Counted from the stretch's first letter, positions 33,735 through 46,385 are shown. The stretch is 64,000 bases of DNA from Tetmemena sp. SeJ-2015 (GCA_027382625.1 JAJKFJ010021242.1:1-64000), one strand, 5' to 3'. Made by a program: numbers and translations. The notes: generated by a model not told the origin, from the letters alone.

Positions 33735-35628
33735 TCAAACTCTATTGGTTGCAGTTGCATTTATCTTGTGGTGCCTGACTTTGTTATAGCTTTAATTATC
33801 ATTCTCAACAAGCTTCCGAGAGTCCTCATTTGCAGGTTCATCATCCTCATTCTCATCATCTACTGGCTCTTCATTTATGCTCTGCCTCCCAGGTACTTGC
33901 TCTAGCGACTTAATTGCGTTCTTTAGAGTACTAATTTGCTATAGTTTGCTTTCCAAGGCTTTGCCGCTTTTCAAATAACCTCTCAGTATATCGTCAATGC
34001 TCTCACTACCTGTATACATATTTCTATTCTGATTGCCTGAGTAAAATTAAATAAAATGAGTTAAGATGAACACTAGACAAAGCGTCCTCGAGCTCATCAG
34101 TGCAACCATATTTGAACTTTTGTTCCTAGTCTCCAGAAGAAACATCCTGCAGTCCTAAGAAATTATCTGGTCTGCCATCCCCTCTCACGAACTCTATTTT
34201 CCCTTCCTCTTCTTCAAGTTTCAAAGACTCTCCCCTTCTAGATTTTTCATTCTCTGGTCCTGCATTCCTCGGATTTTAGGAGCTTATCTTCTATTTTCTG
34301 CTCCCATTTAAGGCATCTTAATCGTTTGCGTTATTATTAACAGTATCAATAACCTCCTCATTTTGATTTTTCTCATCATATTTCACAAACCGAGGAGAGT
34401 TAAAGCATATTCTCAAAGCTAAAGCAGTTACAAAGATAACTATTAGGAAAAAGCCAAGAATTGCATAGCCAGCATAGTGGATAGGCAGGTAAAATTCTAT
34501 CAGGTTATCTGACTATTTAGAGTAGATGTCTATATAAGAACTGTCATCTGCTCTTTTCAAAATTTTGTTGAACACTATATTCCTTTAGTTTAGCAGTTGC
34601 AAATTCTAAACTACTTGCTAATAAGTTGATAATTGAAAGAAGACCAGTCCTTTAGTCTCTTACTCGGAGAAAATCTAGATCGAATAATCATTTAAATCAA
34701 TATTTTGGTGATCATAGCTAAAAGAGAATGCTTTTGTAAGGACTATATCATAATCGGTGTTGTCTAAGCAACTAGCTAAATCAGCTTTTATTTAAACCTG
34801 TTCTTGTCTAATAAAGTAATTTCTCGATAGTAATCCCTCCACTCTGGAATCAAGGCAGATCTTAGTATGGTCTTTCTAACTTTCATAGCCAAGTGAGCTG
34901 AGGTTGCTAGATTTTGAATTGAGAGTAGCAACTTTCAAAACGTCAAAAGATACTAGCATTATCAGATAAACAAAGCAGAAAAAAGTAGTCGCTTACCAAA
35001 ATAAACCCAAAATTGGAAGTTTATCAGTCATTTTAAAATCTGTGAGTGATAGAAAAACTGAAGAAAATCTTTTTAAGAAAGCTGAGTATGACTTCGATTG
35101 TTCTTAATTTTTCTCTTAAATAAGAGTATTCTTAAAGTATTTCGCGGGAATAAAAAGTGAGATCATAGTTAGAAGTGCGATGATTGGTAAGTAGATACCG
35201 AATAACCATTGGATTGAATTAATAATGATGACACTTTGAATTTACTTGTAAATTTTGGGTCTTATTCCTATCACCGGCTCAGATAAAGCCTGAAGGTAGA
35301 ATATTCTAGAGCCGTCATTCGTAGTTAGTGTTTGATTGTCTACTATTGCAGTGCATTAGTTTTGCTATAGGCATTTTTGGACGCCCTTGTAATCTTAGAA
35401 TTTGAGAAGGTTGATTTGCGTAAAGGGAACAGCAGTGACATTCAAAGATTGTTTTGGCATTTGAATATAATCATTAATGTATTGTTAGATGAATGCGTTA
35501 GTGAAGTTGTTTTCTGGGATATCTATTATCCCCAAAGTAAAGTTGGTTTAAGCTCTAGCTATCCAGTAGAAAGTGAAAGAGTATAAAGAGAGAAAAGTTT
35601 TAAAAGTTAAGTTAATAATGCTTTTCAT
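33735..35628 (-). CDS. Multi-TM surface protein, signal peptide
   Basis: One continuous frame from ATG 35628 to TGA 33735-33737, with one GT-AG intron of 37 nt at about 34040-34076. It starts with a signal-like segment (KTFLSLYSFTFYWIARA), then an ectodomain with NFT-type glycosylation sites. TM segments are WLFGIYLPIIALLTMISLFI (about 35200), ATTFFCFVYLIMLVSF (about 34970) and YAGYAILGFFLIVIFVTALAL (about 34450). An acidic cytoplasmic tail rich in Glu, Gln and Asn follows. I do not recognise the family. No IES is required, in contrast to the neighbouring ATPase. It diverges from the left block of the P5A gene, which begins about 60 bp beyond its start. Confidence 0.7.
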
Positions 35629-35689
35629 ATTTTGATTGCGTTTATAAATTCTTTTATTCAAAAAATATCATCTTCATCATAATATCACT

Positions 35690-38600
35690 TTCCTACTATC
35701 GCCTATGGCTATTATCACATTTATGGAGAATAGCTTTACGACTAGGAGCACATCGCAGCTTCAGTAGCTTTAATCGGAGCAAATTATATAAATGTTCTCT
35801 TGTTTCTGCTTAACTTTTGGTCTGTGAATGCGAATGTGATTATTTAATACTCTTCCCTAAAGAATACTCAAATAGCAAATTGCACTCATGTAAAAGTTAA
35901 ACTCGTAAACAATAAATCGCATACTATCAAGAGAAGCATAGTCCCAATCATTCATAACTCTATTCAAACCGCAGCAGAAATTTATATTCGTTTTTGAAGG
36001 CACAGTAGTCATGCAAAGCAAAATATAGATTAAATGAGATAGAAGCCATCTGAAATCAGAGTTCATAGATTCGGAAAGTGGAAAATTTTAAATGATGAGC
36101 TTTATCCTGGTGATATTGTTCTCATGAAAAAGAATAAGGAGGATAAGAAATCTCTTGTCCCATGCGATCTATTGGTCTTATCCGGCTCCGCAGTAGTGAA
36201 CGAATCAATTCTTACAGGAGAGAGCTAGCCTCTAGTTAAAGAAAGCATTGCTTAGCTTGACGAAGGTGAGGAAACTCTGGACATCAAAGTCTTATAAAGT
36301 TCATATTTTGAATGGAGGCACTGAAATTCTCTAGTATATCCCTAACGAAAACCTGAATGAGCTTAGTTATTGTCTTTTTTCTTCATAATATCTTTTGATT
36401 CTTTTATGCTTCGCTCTTGTTGCAAGTAATTACGTTTTAACTGAAGGCTTGAAAGATCCTACCAGAAGCTGTAAATTTATTGAGATGTGTGCTAATTATT
36501 ACAAATGTTGTGCCTCCTGAACTTCCCATGCAACTCTCAATGGCTGTAAATTATTCGATATTAGTTTTCAAGAAAGCTATATTCTGCACAGAGCCTTTTA
36601 GAATTCCATTTGCAGGCAAGATTGACATTTGCTGTTTCGACAAAACAGGAACCCTCACCTAAAATGACTTGATCATAGCTATGAAATCTGAGTGATGCTC
36701 ATCTGTAAGATAGAAATGCTCTGATATGTAATTAATGCGGATAATGTACTTGTTGGTGATCCTATTGAGAAATAGATTTAAGTAGAATTTAGAGCCAGAG
36801 ATTGTAAGATAATTCTTGAAAGAAGTTCCTCAGAATTATGACCAAGGATTCTTAAAGTATGTTAAGAACGGTGCAAGAGTTTTAGCTCTGGCATATAAAA
36901 ATCTTCCCAAACAATCTTCAGATTAATACTTGCATGTCAAAATATTAATAAATACAATGCCTAGTATTTTGCGGATTTCTAATTTCTGACTGTCCTCTGA
37001 AGCCTTATAATTATGTGAATATATTTAATTTATTAAGTTTGAAAAGGATTCTATCTAGTGGACTAAAAATTTGAAGCATCAACAACTAAAGTCGAAGAAG
37101 TGGCGAAGCTCTCATAGGACTACATGCTTTGCATAAATGGAGATATTCTAGAGCAGATTTCAACCTTGCCTTTAGCAGTTTTTAGCAATCTAAACAAAGA
37201 AGGTTATATTACAATGATAGGAAAAAATATTGAGATCAAATGTAGGACTGGCTATCATAATAAAACTCTCAAAAGAAGATAAGAAAAAGAGGAAAACTAT
37301 GTCAATGTTTTTGAAACCCTAAGATCTTGAAGGACTTACTCAAGAGTAAAAAATGGAAAAGCAAAAGAAGCATAAATCAAATCCAAGATAGTGGTCATAT
37401 TTTAAGATTATAAATAGTTTATGGAGGAATATATGAAGACTATGCAAAACTAAATATATATGACTCTGGAATGCCAGAATTAGGAGATGCTTGTATTGCT
37501 GCACCATTCACCTTTAAATTCTCATCTTTACTAAGTGCTAAAAAGCTCACAATTTTTATTTTTTGAAGAACTTTTTAGATGTACAAGATTCTATCATTGA
37601 ACTCTCTAGTATCTGCAAATTTCGAATAAGAGTTAAAATGGGAGACTCTTAAGCTACTTGCATGGGTATAGGTATAAGTATTCTCTATCATGAAAATGAA
37701 GAGACTAGAGAAGGAGAGACCTCCCTCATCAATATTCCATTGGTATACATTTAGAGCCTCATATTGACAGAGTTGGGGACTAATCTTTGGTTCCCGATGG
37801 AGATTTCTAACCAAATGTCAAAAACAGCGTGCTTTTATGGATTTTCAACAAAAAAAAGTGAAGAGAGTATCTTGAGCTTGTTCCTTTCCATATAATTAGG
37901 GAGCATTATAAGATATGCGATTACGAAAATAATTGATAAATAATGGCAGAATCATTTCAGAGTGGCTAGTACAAAACACTTTCCTTCAAGCTTCTCAAAA
38001 AGAAACCAAATTTCTTAAGGCTTGACATACTTGGCGTTCCTACTATCGGCAATTATTATAGATCAGAGCAATTACCTTGATATGTCTCTTGTTTAAAATT
38101 AGCAGAAGAAAAGGTCAGTAAGACCTATTAAATAGAAGTGGCCAAGAAGAAATTGCTATATAGCAACGATAAAAAAGCTTTCTAGTACATTCCATTCCCT
38201 ATAAAGGAAAGCATATCTTTCTATCAAAATGCAGAGGGCATAGTTCAATAAGAAGAAGAAAGGAAAGCTGCTTTAGTATGGGGATAAAACAAGATCAGTA
38301 TTCCTATTCCTTAGTTCTTTGACGTGTACTAAGAACATCTAGTTGCTCCTTTCTTTGTTTTCCAATTGTTTTGCAGTGCACTATGGTTGCTAGATGAGTA
38401 TTGGTACTACAGTCTGTTTACACTAATGATGCTATTCGTTTTTGATTTCTTACTAGCATGCAAAGATTGTAGAATTTGAAAAGGCTGAGAGGAATGAGAT
38501 AGGGCTTATTAAAGTGGCAGAAGATTATGAGTGATGAGCTCAATTTTTCTTCAAAGGCATTCACAAAGTTCAAGTTTGTAAATTAAGCTTAGTCATTTAG

Positions 38601-40295
38601 AGAAACCACCCGTAGAAGGTATTGTATGTTATGTTCTCAAAAACGGTTTCGAAACAAAGCAAGGAAAACTCATGAGGACAATTTTGTTTTCCACTGATAG
38701 AGTTACAGTTGAAAGTAAGGAGACTTACTTTTATCTTTTGAGAAATTAAATGACTGATAAACAGAAGCAGACAAAAGCTGCTATTGAGATGAAGGGAATT
38801 TAAGATTTTATTCGATCATTTAGCTGATCAAGAAATAAATAAGCTTGATCATTAAAGGTGTAACTGGATTTAACTTGAGTAATGTTGATGAAAAGTTGAT
38901 AACTCTGAGTTAGCATTAGTTTACAGCTCTGTTAGTCCTCGGAGGGTGCCACACTCTAGCTATGGCAGATATTATTATTGAGAAATAGGCTTTCGAGGGA
39001 ATTCAGTGGAAGCATGATGGAAAGAAAACTTCATATCCTACAAGCGGCAATGGCCCTAAAATATCACTAATCAAAAGATACCTTTTCGAATCTTCTCTCA
39101 AAAGAATGTCAGTAATTTCTCTTATTGAAGATCCCAAGTCTATCTAATCAACTGAGTACAAGGTTTTAACTAAGGGAGCTCCAGAGATATAAAAAAATAA
39201 AGATATGCTCCTAATCAAAAGAGAAGAAGCTGAAAAAGACCTTGTATTTTTGAATAATATGCTAAGCCTGATACAAAGAGAGTAATAGCAGAACTCAAGA
39301 GTTCAAGTCATGAAGTCAAAATGATTACTGGAGATAATTAACTTACTGCTGCTTTTATTGGTAAAGAACTTGGATTTGGGAATACCTCTGAGTCTCTCTT
39401 TGCCTCTAAGTTTGAATATATTTTATTTTGACTAACATTGATGACAAGCTAGTAGCATCAAGTTTTAAAATGTATCATACTTGCCAATAATTGCTTAGAT
39501 AATCAGACATACACAAATCTTCTCAAGAACATCACCTAATCAAAAAGACTTCATAGTTAGCAATATAAAAACTCTCTGTTTATCAATGATGTGCGGAGAT
39601 GGAACAAATGATGTTGGATCATTGAAGAGATCAACAAATTCAATAAGCTATCGTAAACAATAGAGACCCCTCAAAAGAATGTAGATAAAACTAAATGGGA
39701 GGACCTGACTCTGGAAAATAATAATTCAAGCTCATCTAGCAAGGAAGATCTACTCTTTCTACAACTTTTTAATGCAATCATCTGCCTATACTATGAGTGC
39801 TCTGTACTTAGACGGAGTTAATGAAATATTCTCTTCCTGATGATTTCTTTCTCTCAGCCACTGAAGAGAATCGATAATTATTCCATTGGAGTCTAGTGAT
39901 TTCTGTTCTACTTTAATTTGCAGTTCACCTTTCAGTTCTCGTTTATTTGGTGAATCTATGTGAGCCTGATATATAATATATCACTGACCTGTGCTCTTCC
40001 TTTATCAATGGTGGCTGCAATGCACTGTAATCTTTGTTAATTATAGTGGAAGACCTTTCATGCAAGACTTACAAGAGAACAAAAAGCTTTTCAGATACAT
40101 CATAATTATGTTTTTAGTTGCACTAGCAGGTATTCTTGACTGGTCGGATGTAGTTAGAGAGTATCTTGAATTAATTATCCTTTCCCTAATGAAGAATTTC
40201 AAATGACTGTCATTGCTCTGTTGTGTGCCGATTTTGGAATTTGCTATTTCATTGAGAGGAATATAAAAGCAGCATATCTCAGAACTTTCAAATGA
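35690..40295 (+). CDS. ATP13A1: Scrambled P5A-type ATPase (ATP13A1/Spf1 family)
   Basis: ER P-type ATPase that extracts mis-inserted TM helices. Motifs: ILTGES (TGES), VVPPELP (PP-E-LP of P5A), FDKTGTLT (catalytic Asp), [20 protein letters not shown]. Gene order alternates right (R) and left (L) blocks, ranges including pointers: R37943-38048, L35690-35979, R38101-38445, L35985-36018, R38457-38502, L36033-36081, R38511-38540, L36093-36289, R38551-38572, L36296-36367, R38586-38741, L36389-36469, R38762-38791, L36478-36676, R38844-38971, L36740-36775, R38976-39188, L36795-36942, R39215-39250, L36964-37005, R39264-39416, L37034-37066, R39430-39461, L37075-37170, R39480-39564, L37182-37218, R39584-39634, L37232-37256, R39647-39679, L37268-37455, R39687-39716, L37461-37549, R39728-39771, L37569-37616, R39780-39821, L37630-37686, R39827-39869, L37697-37743, R39879-39967, L37754-37833, R39991-40169, L37864-37890, R40178-40295. 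Sum is 3,513 nt: 1,170 codons plus TGA, no internal TGA. Confidence 0.95.
37392..37417 (+). other. Conventional IES in the P5A left block, 26 bp, pointer ATAG
   Basis: ATAG at 37388-37391 and 37414-37417. Excision joins KSNPRQ to FMEEYM in frame, and is needed for the divisible-by-three total of the assembled gene. Confidence 0.75.
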
Positions 40296-40433
40296 AAGCA
40301 AAGACAAACAACTACTAGCTAATTCAAATTGATTTTATAATTTTTAAAAGATATCTTGATCAATAAGCAAACTCAATACTAAAAAGAGACATTCAAATGA
40401 AATTTAAAGATAAAAATTGGGTGGAAAATGATG

Positions 40434-43118
40434 TCACAGCTATCTCGAATTAACTTATATGTGTTCTTGAAAATTGTTTATTCTATTTGCATTGAATCCA
40501 TGAGCTTAAGTGAAATCATACTTCATTGAAGCCTGCTGATTCTTAGGAGAATGTTTTTAAGACTGTGATTCCCTTTTTTTAAGCACAGGCAAATGTATCC
40601 TGCTATCTATACTGATATCTTAATATTGCTGCTGTTGCTGTTGTTAGTTAAGTTAATTGTTTTAGGTTTATATTTAAGGATAGTTAATATTTTTACTCTA
40701 GCCAACTGACTTATTTAGGCCTCCTTGGCTTCCATTTTATGCAAGATTGGTCTGATTTTTTATTTTAAGATTCTTAACATAACCTGCTGCGGTTGAATTT
40801 ATTGTGAGCTTTTCATGTGCTACCTTTACAGGAGAGTTAGCGTTAGCATAGCTCGTAAATAGTTTGCTTGCAGTTATATTTGGAGTTATATTTGGTGAGA
40901 CTCCCACAGATCTATTTTAAGCACCCTACCCCAAACCTTAAATCGAAGATTACTGTTTCTATAAAATACTTTGCACTTTATTCTGTAAACTACCTTGTTT
41001 TCCTAATATATTCCCCTAATATGTAATAAACTAGCTCTACTTAGGAGAAATTTGAGCTGATTAAGCTTAGGTTTAAGAATTTGTTTAGAAGGCAGTATTT
41101 GGTTGGTTGTCTTAACTTTGCCTCAAAACTTCAATTAATTTTTATTTCTAAGACTGGTCTTGTCTCTTTGGCTTAATTTATAAATTGGGTTGAGAGGAAT
41201 TAGCCGATGATAGTTCCAGGATAGATTCCTTTTTAAGCATGATTTTACTCTGTCTAAATTTCTAAGGCTAGTTGTAGCTTATATTTTGTGAAGAAGTGCC
41301 AGCAAGCGAGCCTTGACCGCTGAACTGATAATCCTAGACAACTATCTTATCTACTGGAACAATGAACTTTTTATTCTGCTAAAGTTAATTATAGTCAGGG
41401 CGGCTTTAAAGATATTTTTTTTATTAATTAAAATCCCACTTTAAATTAATTTAATATTTAAACGTTAAGTAAAAGCTTTACACAAGAAGGACATTATTTA
41501 TAGGGACTTGAAACCAGATAACTCAACTGTCACTGATTTGCTTCCTATTTATTTTACTTTCTACTATCTTCTATTTTCCATTAAATTCCGACCTATACCT
41601 TTTTACATATCTTAGGGAAATTACTATCTTTGCTTTGTGGGGTTATTACCCTTACTTCCCATATTTATTGATTCCAAAGGCTGAGATAATCCTTCAAAAG
41701 AGTTTGAAGAAAGGTATTTATGATTCAAATTATTAGAAGTATAGGAGCCTTTTACTCCCTCGTTTACTCTATTAGATAGGGGAGAAAAGATATCCCCTAT
41801 TTCTCTAATTTTTTTAAGGTCAGATTGCTCTCTAATATCATTATATTATATATGCTAGATATGGAATACTTGTTTTTAGGGAGCATTTGAATTCGCTTAT
41901 CTGGCTCTTTAATGATCGAACGTATTGAGAATCTAAGTCTTAGATTCCTCTATCTAATCTATGACCTTTTTAAGTTTCTGTAGTCTACTGTCATTTTGCG
42001 GTTTCCTCATAGATTGAGATTGCATGGAAAAAGAAGTATTTTAGTCGTCTTGAGTGCTTTTCCTTTCAACATTCGAATCTAAGGCTCATGGGAATGTGTA
42101 ATTTTTGTTCATATGTGACTGGCTGAATCTGTTCTCAATGATTATCTTGTGTTTGTAGAGCTCCTACTCTATAATCGGATTTATTCGGGTCCAAGTAGTC
42201 TTAAACCTGTCATCATCTTTAGGATAAATACTTGCCCCTTCTTTTTCGAGTTATTCAATTATGCAACTGTTGGAAGAAGAAATTGTAACACTTCGATCGT
42301 ATTTGTGTAGAGTATGGTTGTTCAGCTTCGACTCAACTGATTGCTTAAGACCTGAAATAACTTATCTGTTTTAAGACGGAAGGTAGTTAAGAATCTCCAT
42401 TTATCATGGAGAAACTTTTTGAGAAACATCTCTCTAGGGCTTGCTAAGGATTCTAGTAAGCCTACTCTTTATTTCTTGCTTTTAACTCAACTAAGATTTT
42501 TTATTGATAATAGCTTGAGATTAGTTTTGTATTGCAAAGGATTATGGGTGAACGAAGGCAGACATTTGAACTGAGTTTATGGTAATTTAGTTTCCGATCT
42601 AAGGATGCTTAAAAAAAGAGAGAAATATCAAGAAGCTGGTAGGCAAAGTTTTTATTGAGAGGATAAAAAGGTGAATCCTATTTTTGTATTACATTCGAAT
42701 TTGATTTTTTGTGCCTGGGCATCCCCTCCAAGATAGATGGATTATTAGTACGATTATATTATCCGTTGGCATTTTAATTGTGGCCTTCTTGTTGGATATT
42801 AACTTGAGACGCATTTTGAGGATGAAGGTTTTGATTGGTGGAAGTCTTTTCAATCATTTTGAGTTGGGATGAAATAAATAAAATATTTCTTCCTCTTCTT
42901 TGGCTTCCCCCTTCAGTCTATTGCTACTCTATTCTATATGATTGTGAGAATTATGAATGATTTGATTACCTGTTTCTATTCTGATTTGGCTATGAAGAAT
43001 CGTTTGTATTTGAGAATGAGTTGCTGAAGACCTGAGATTAAGTGATGTTAGTTTTGCTTGTTTGCAGATTAACAGGAGTTTTGTGAGCAGGAATGTTGCT
43101 ATAACTCATCACAGACAT
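40434..43118 (-). CDS. Large Gln/Asn-rich disordered protein
   Basis: ATG 43118 (MSVMSYSNIPAHKTP) to TGA 40434-40436. With TAA and TAG as Gln the product is long, low-complexity and rich in Gln, Asn, Ser and Lys, with a pure Gln run near 40640. No folded domain is visible. Several frame breaks (near 42720 and between 41870 and 41400) imply IESs or introns. One of the interrupted stretches carries, on the opposite strand, a protein-kinase catalytic loop (41472-41522). The gene converges on the P5A ATPase. Confidence 0.55.
41472..41522 (+). pseudogene. Isolated kinase catalytic-loop fragment
   Basis: Seventeen plus-strand codons read KALHKKDIIYRDLKPDN, the catalytic loop typical of AGC-family kinases. 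No other kinase part is found in frame on either side. It lies antisense within the Gln-rich gene. It may be an orphan MDS of a scrambled kinase gene whose other pieces are outside this window, or a pseudogene remnant. Confidence 0.55.
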
Positions 43119-43337
43119 TCTTAATATAATTTATCAAGATAATTTCATGCATCCTTTTCTCCCAAGATATTAAACTGTCAGAAAATCAAGCAAAGAATTC
43201 TTGGATAAGATCAGAAATAATTAACTACCAAATTTTGAATACCATAGAGAAGAACAAGAAAGCAAGCTCATAAAGTAATAATTACCTTAATTTATTGAGG
43301 AGAGTCAGAAAGTTAATTTCAATAATATTAATAACAG

Positions 43338-44599
43338 ATGAAAGGCTTAATCCTTAAAACTATGGTAGCATTAGCTACATTGTTATGTTACATTAACCTA
43401 GCCTCTGCATATAACAAAGATCTAAACTAAGCACTCTAAAGACTAGACAAAGATCTATAAGAAAGCAATTAAATGCCTTTTTTATAAGCAACTAACACTT
43501 CCACAAACACAACCACAAATATAACTAAAGTAAACACAACTTAATGGTATCAGTACAACAAGACTTGCATGGGCTGCACTATCAATGGCTATAAGTTTTG
43601 TGTCACAGCTTCCATTTGTATTAGAACAAACGAATCTTGCCCTTCAAATAGCTTGAGTTTTTACAATAGAACAACTGGATGCCCAGTTTCAGGCTTCTGT
43701 AATATTGGGCTAAATGGAATGATATTTGTAATTGATGATACAAAGACAAAACTAACTTCATAGAACAGATAAGAACTCTAATCAATCTCTAAATTTGATC
43801 CTGTCTTTGATACTTTGGAAAAAGTTTTCAATGAGCAGACGATATTTGGAATTAAAATTTCAGATATAAAAAACTATTACTACTCTCTCAAAGGTGGTTC
43901 AAAATAACTGATGAATTAAGAAACTCTAAATAGAGAGGATTTGCAAAAAACTCTGGAATTGAGTTAAGAAAGCTAGCCACCACACTTCTTTTTAGAGTAA
44001 ACATCGAATAATAACTAAAATATATCCTACTACACTTCAGGACTAGCACCAACGGCAGCCTCTGTACCTCTAAAATTATGCGCTTAATTTACATTCAAAT
44101 TTGAATTATAACAGTCCCTGCAAACCGTCCATGCTTAATCGGATTTGTAAATTACTAAGCATAATCACTTGCTCTGAGCTTTAATAACTCTAACGTATCT
44201 GCTTACACTTATGCTATCAGCTATCCTAAGACCTCTACATTTTCTAACTTAACAGCTAAGTCAATCCTAAGCGTAAATTCATCAGTAGATTTAATGTACG
44301 TCTATATTGGATCTATCAATATTTATTAAGTAAGAAACTTTTCAAAAATTAATTTAAAGCATTTAATATGCTCAGAAATAATCATATTTAAAATTCAAAT
44401 TTAATATTTTTAATGAAAATCATAGTAATTATATTTTGATAATAACTAAAGCGCAAATACGACATTTGGTTGGGGCAGAAAAGCAACTTATAACCCGTAT
44501 CCAGCAACTCCAGCAAGTGGAGGTTCTTTCTCTCATCTAATAAATTATAGCATGTTCTCTTTACTAGCCTTTGGTGCTTCACTTATCATAATAGCTTGA
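43338..44599 (+). CDS. Secreted/GPI-type Cys- and Thr-rich surface protein
   Basis: ATG 43338 begins a signal peptide (VALATLLCYINLASA). A Thr/Asn-rich stretch with many N-glycosylation sites and a Cys-rich region (CMGCTINGYKFC, CPVSGFC) follow. An intron at 44330-44425 (GTAAGAAAC...CATAG) joins to an exon ending SMFSLLAFGASLIIIA and TGA 44597-44599. The terminal hydrophobic stretch with no cytoplasmic tail looks like a GPI-attachment signal. A frame change near 44110 probably marks another IES. Similar surface proteins are common in ciliates; no family assigned. Confidence 0.6.
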
Positions 44600-44672
44600 A
44601 GTGACTAATTTTATTTCAAGATATATTATTACTTGTTTCTTAACGCTAATTTTTAAGAAGGAAGTAAATTGC

Positions 44673-46306
44673 TCAAAATATAATACATTTATCGTTACAG
44701 CAAGACTTTTATTAAGTTTATATCCTCATTATTTTGTTCCTGTCAGATTGGTTATCAGTTGAATTATGTCTCCCAGTTGAGAGATTTTGCATGTACTCCA
44801 AACCATTCTATTGATATATTTGCTACTTCTTCTAATCGAATTCTAGTTACTCCAATTAGCTGTAAGTGAGAGTTGGCTCAATTTGTGAATTTGAGTTGCT
44901 TCCATTCATGTTTTCTCCTCTTCCCATTTTAGGAGGTCTTTACTTTTGTCCTTACCTCGGCTATATCGGATTCAATTTCTTCAAGTAATCCTTCATTTAC
45001 TATTCAAATATAAACTATTCATCTTTCATCTTGACTGCAAGTTCCTCTTGTTATTCTTGCACATCAAATTATCTAAAGTTATTGATCAATATTTGGACTT
45101 AATATTACAGATCCTCAATGACTTAGCGTAGTTCATTTATCTCTATTTGAATAGCAGCTCTTTCCTCCTTCTTTTTGTCTATTCTCTCTAGAGTCCTTTA
45201 ATTAATCCTCTGCACTTTCTCCAACTTATCTGATCTGTCTTCTTTCTTCCTTTGGAGTCTTTCTAACTTGTCTCTAAAGTCTTGAGTCTCAACTCTTTGT
45301 CCTATTCTTTCTTACTCCATCATGAATCCAAATTCCGAGTGCTGCTCTTGTAGTCCAAAAATAGCTTTCTAAACTTCCTCTTATTTCCTTTCCTTCTGTA
45401 CAATTCCTTGGAAAATTACATTCATAGTCTAAAATTCACTTATTAAAGAATAATTACCTATTGGATGTATATCTTGGTCTCGCACTATTTACAAATCCTT
45501 CCTCTTAGTTTTGAGTTCTGTGGATAAGGGAATTTTTTATAAATGCAGTCCTTGCATCCTATTAATGTGCAAAAATCGCATTGTCTAATTCGCTTTTTCT
45601 CTTTGAGCACTTTCTGACAACTAAAGCATTATCTTCCTTTCATCTCTTTAAACATCGCCTTTTAGTTTTGGTTGGGATCTATTCGAGACTCTTTTAAGCC
45701 AAACAATGGATCATCTTATTTAAATTCAATTTCTGTACCGTAAGAATTAATTTTCTGTTGCATCCCTAGTAAATTTATTAACACAAATATTTATAAGCAC
45801 ATATTATAAGTTATTTTATTTTCTATTGATCTGCTCTCTTAAATTCCTCGATAGTTTTTTGCAGTTCTTTTTCAAGGAGTAAATTGGTTCTTCTCTGCTC
45901 ATTCTCCCTTTGTCTTTCCACTTCTTCATCGATCACTCCAGCTAATACAATTTTAATACTTCTAAAGACACTTACACATCCTTCTCCCTAAAGAGATGGG
46001 TTCAGCTTGAACAATTGTAGAGTTTCGATTGTTTGATTATTTTATGGATTTTTTCTAGTTAGTAGGACTGAAATCCATTTTACCATCTCCAAATCCTACT
46101 GCCCTTACTTCTTTTTCATTTTTACCTCCCAACACTCCAGTGAACGGATCATTCCTTTGAGACTGAGGAGACTGAATCAGCATTGACAGGTGATTCCCCT
46201 GACTTGACGTTTTCTTAAGTACTTTATTTGTTTATTTAGGGCTGAAGAAACTGCCGCTTAGAGAAGTTTTCAATCCTTTACTTTTGGCATTCGTGTCCTT
46301 ATTCAT
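44673..46306 (-). CDS. FYVE-like zinc finger, coiled-coil protein
   Basis: From ATG 46306: a Ser/Lys-rich N-terminus, a charged coiled coil (EEVERQRENEQRRTN, about 45900), then an IES at 45757-45824 (pointer AGAAAAT), then a Cys-rich finger with CFSC, CDFC, CKDC and CKQC pairs (about 45620-45490) spaced like a FYVE-type domain. A GT-AG intron of 29 nt (near 45440-45470) leads into a long coiled coil (about 45400-45000) and a Gln-rich tail ending at TGA 44673-44675. FYVE fingers usually bind PI3P, but the typical RRHHCR motif is absent, so lipid binding is uncertain. The ATG at 45763 lies within the IES and is not the start. A frame break near 46030 may mark another IES. Confidence 0.65.
45757..45824 (-). 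other. IES, 68 bp, pointer AGAAAAT
   Basis: ATTTTCT on the plus strand at 45750-45756 and 45818-45824. Excision fuses the coiled coil (RADQQK) to the finger domain (INSYGTE) in frame. Confidence 0.8.
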
Positions 46307-46385
46307 TTTATAATTATTTGACTAAAAATATACTAATTTTCTTTTCTCTTGACAACATTCTTTGAATTTAAGAAATCAAATATAC

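Noticed and set aside
36284..36303. A 10-bp IES with pointer AAAGT in the P5A gene
   Set aside because: It restores frame, but inserting the 22-bp segment 38551-38572 between TCAAAG and AAAGTTCA also restores frame and gives the exact family length, so scrambling explains the site better.
36360..36398. A conventional 18-bp IES with pointer TCTTTT
   Set aside because: The family sequence missing at this point is found at 38586-38741, flanked by AGCTTAGT and TATCTTTTGA, so this is a scrambled junction.
39829..39970. In-frame TGA codons near the P5A C-terminus, suggesting a pseudogene or TGA as Trp
   Set aside because: Once left-block segments 37697-37743 and 37754-37833 are inserted the frame changes and no TGA remains.
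45761..45763. ATG at 45763 as start of the FYVE-like gene
   Set aside because: It lies in an IES flanked by AGAAAAT; excision fuses the finger to the upstream coiled coil.
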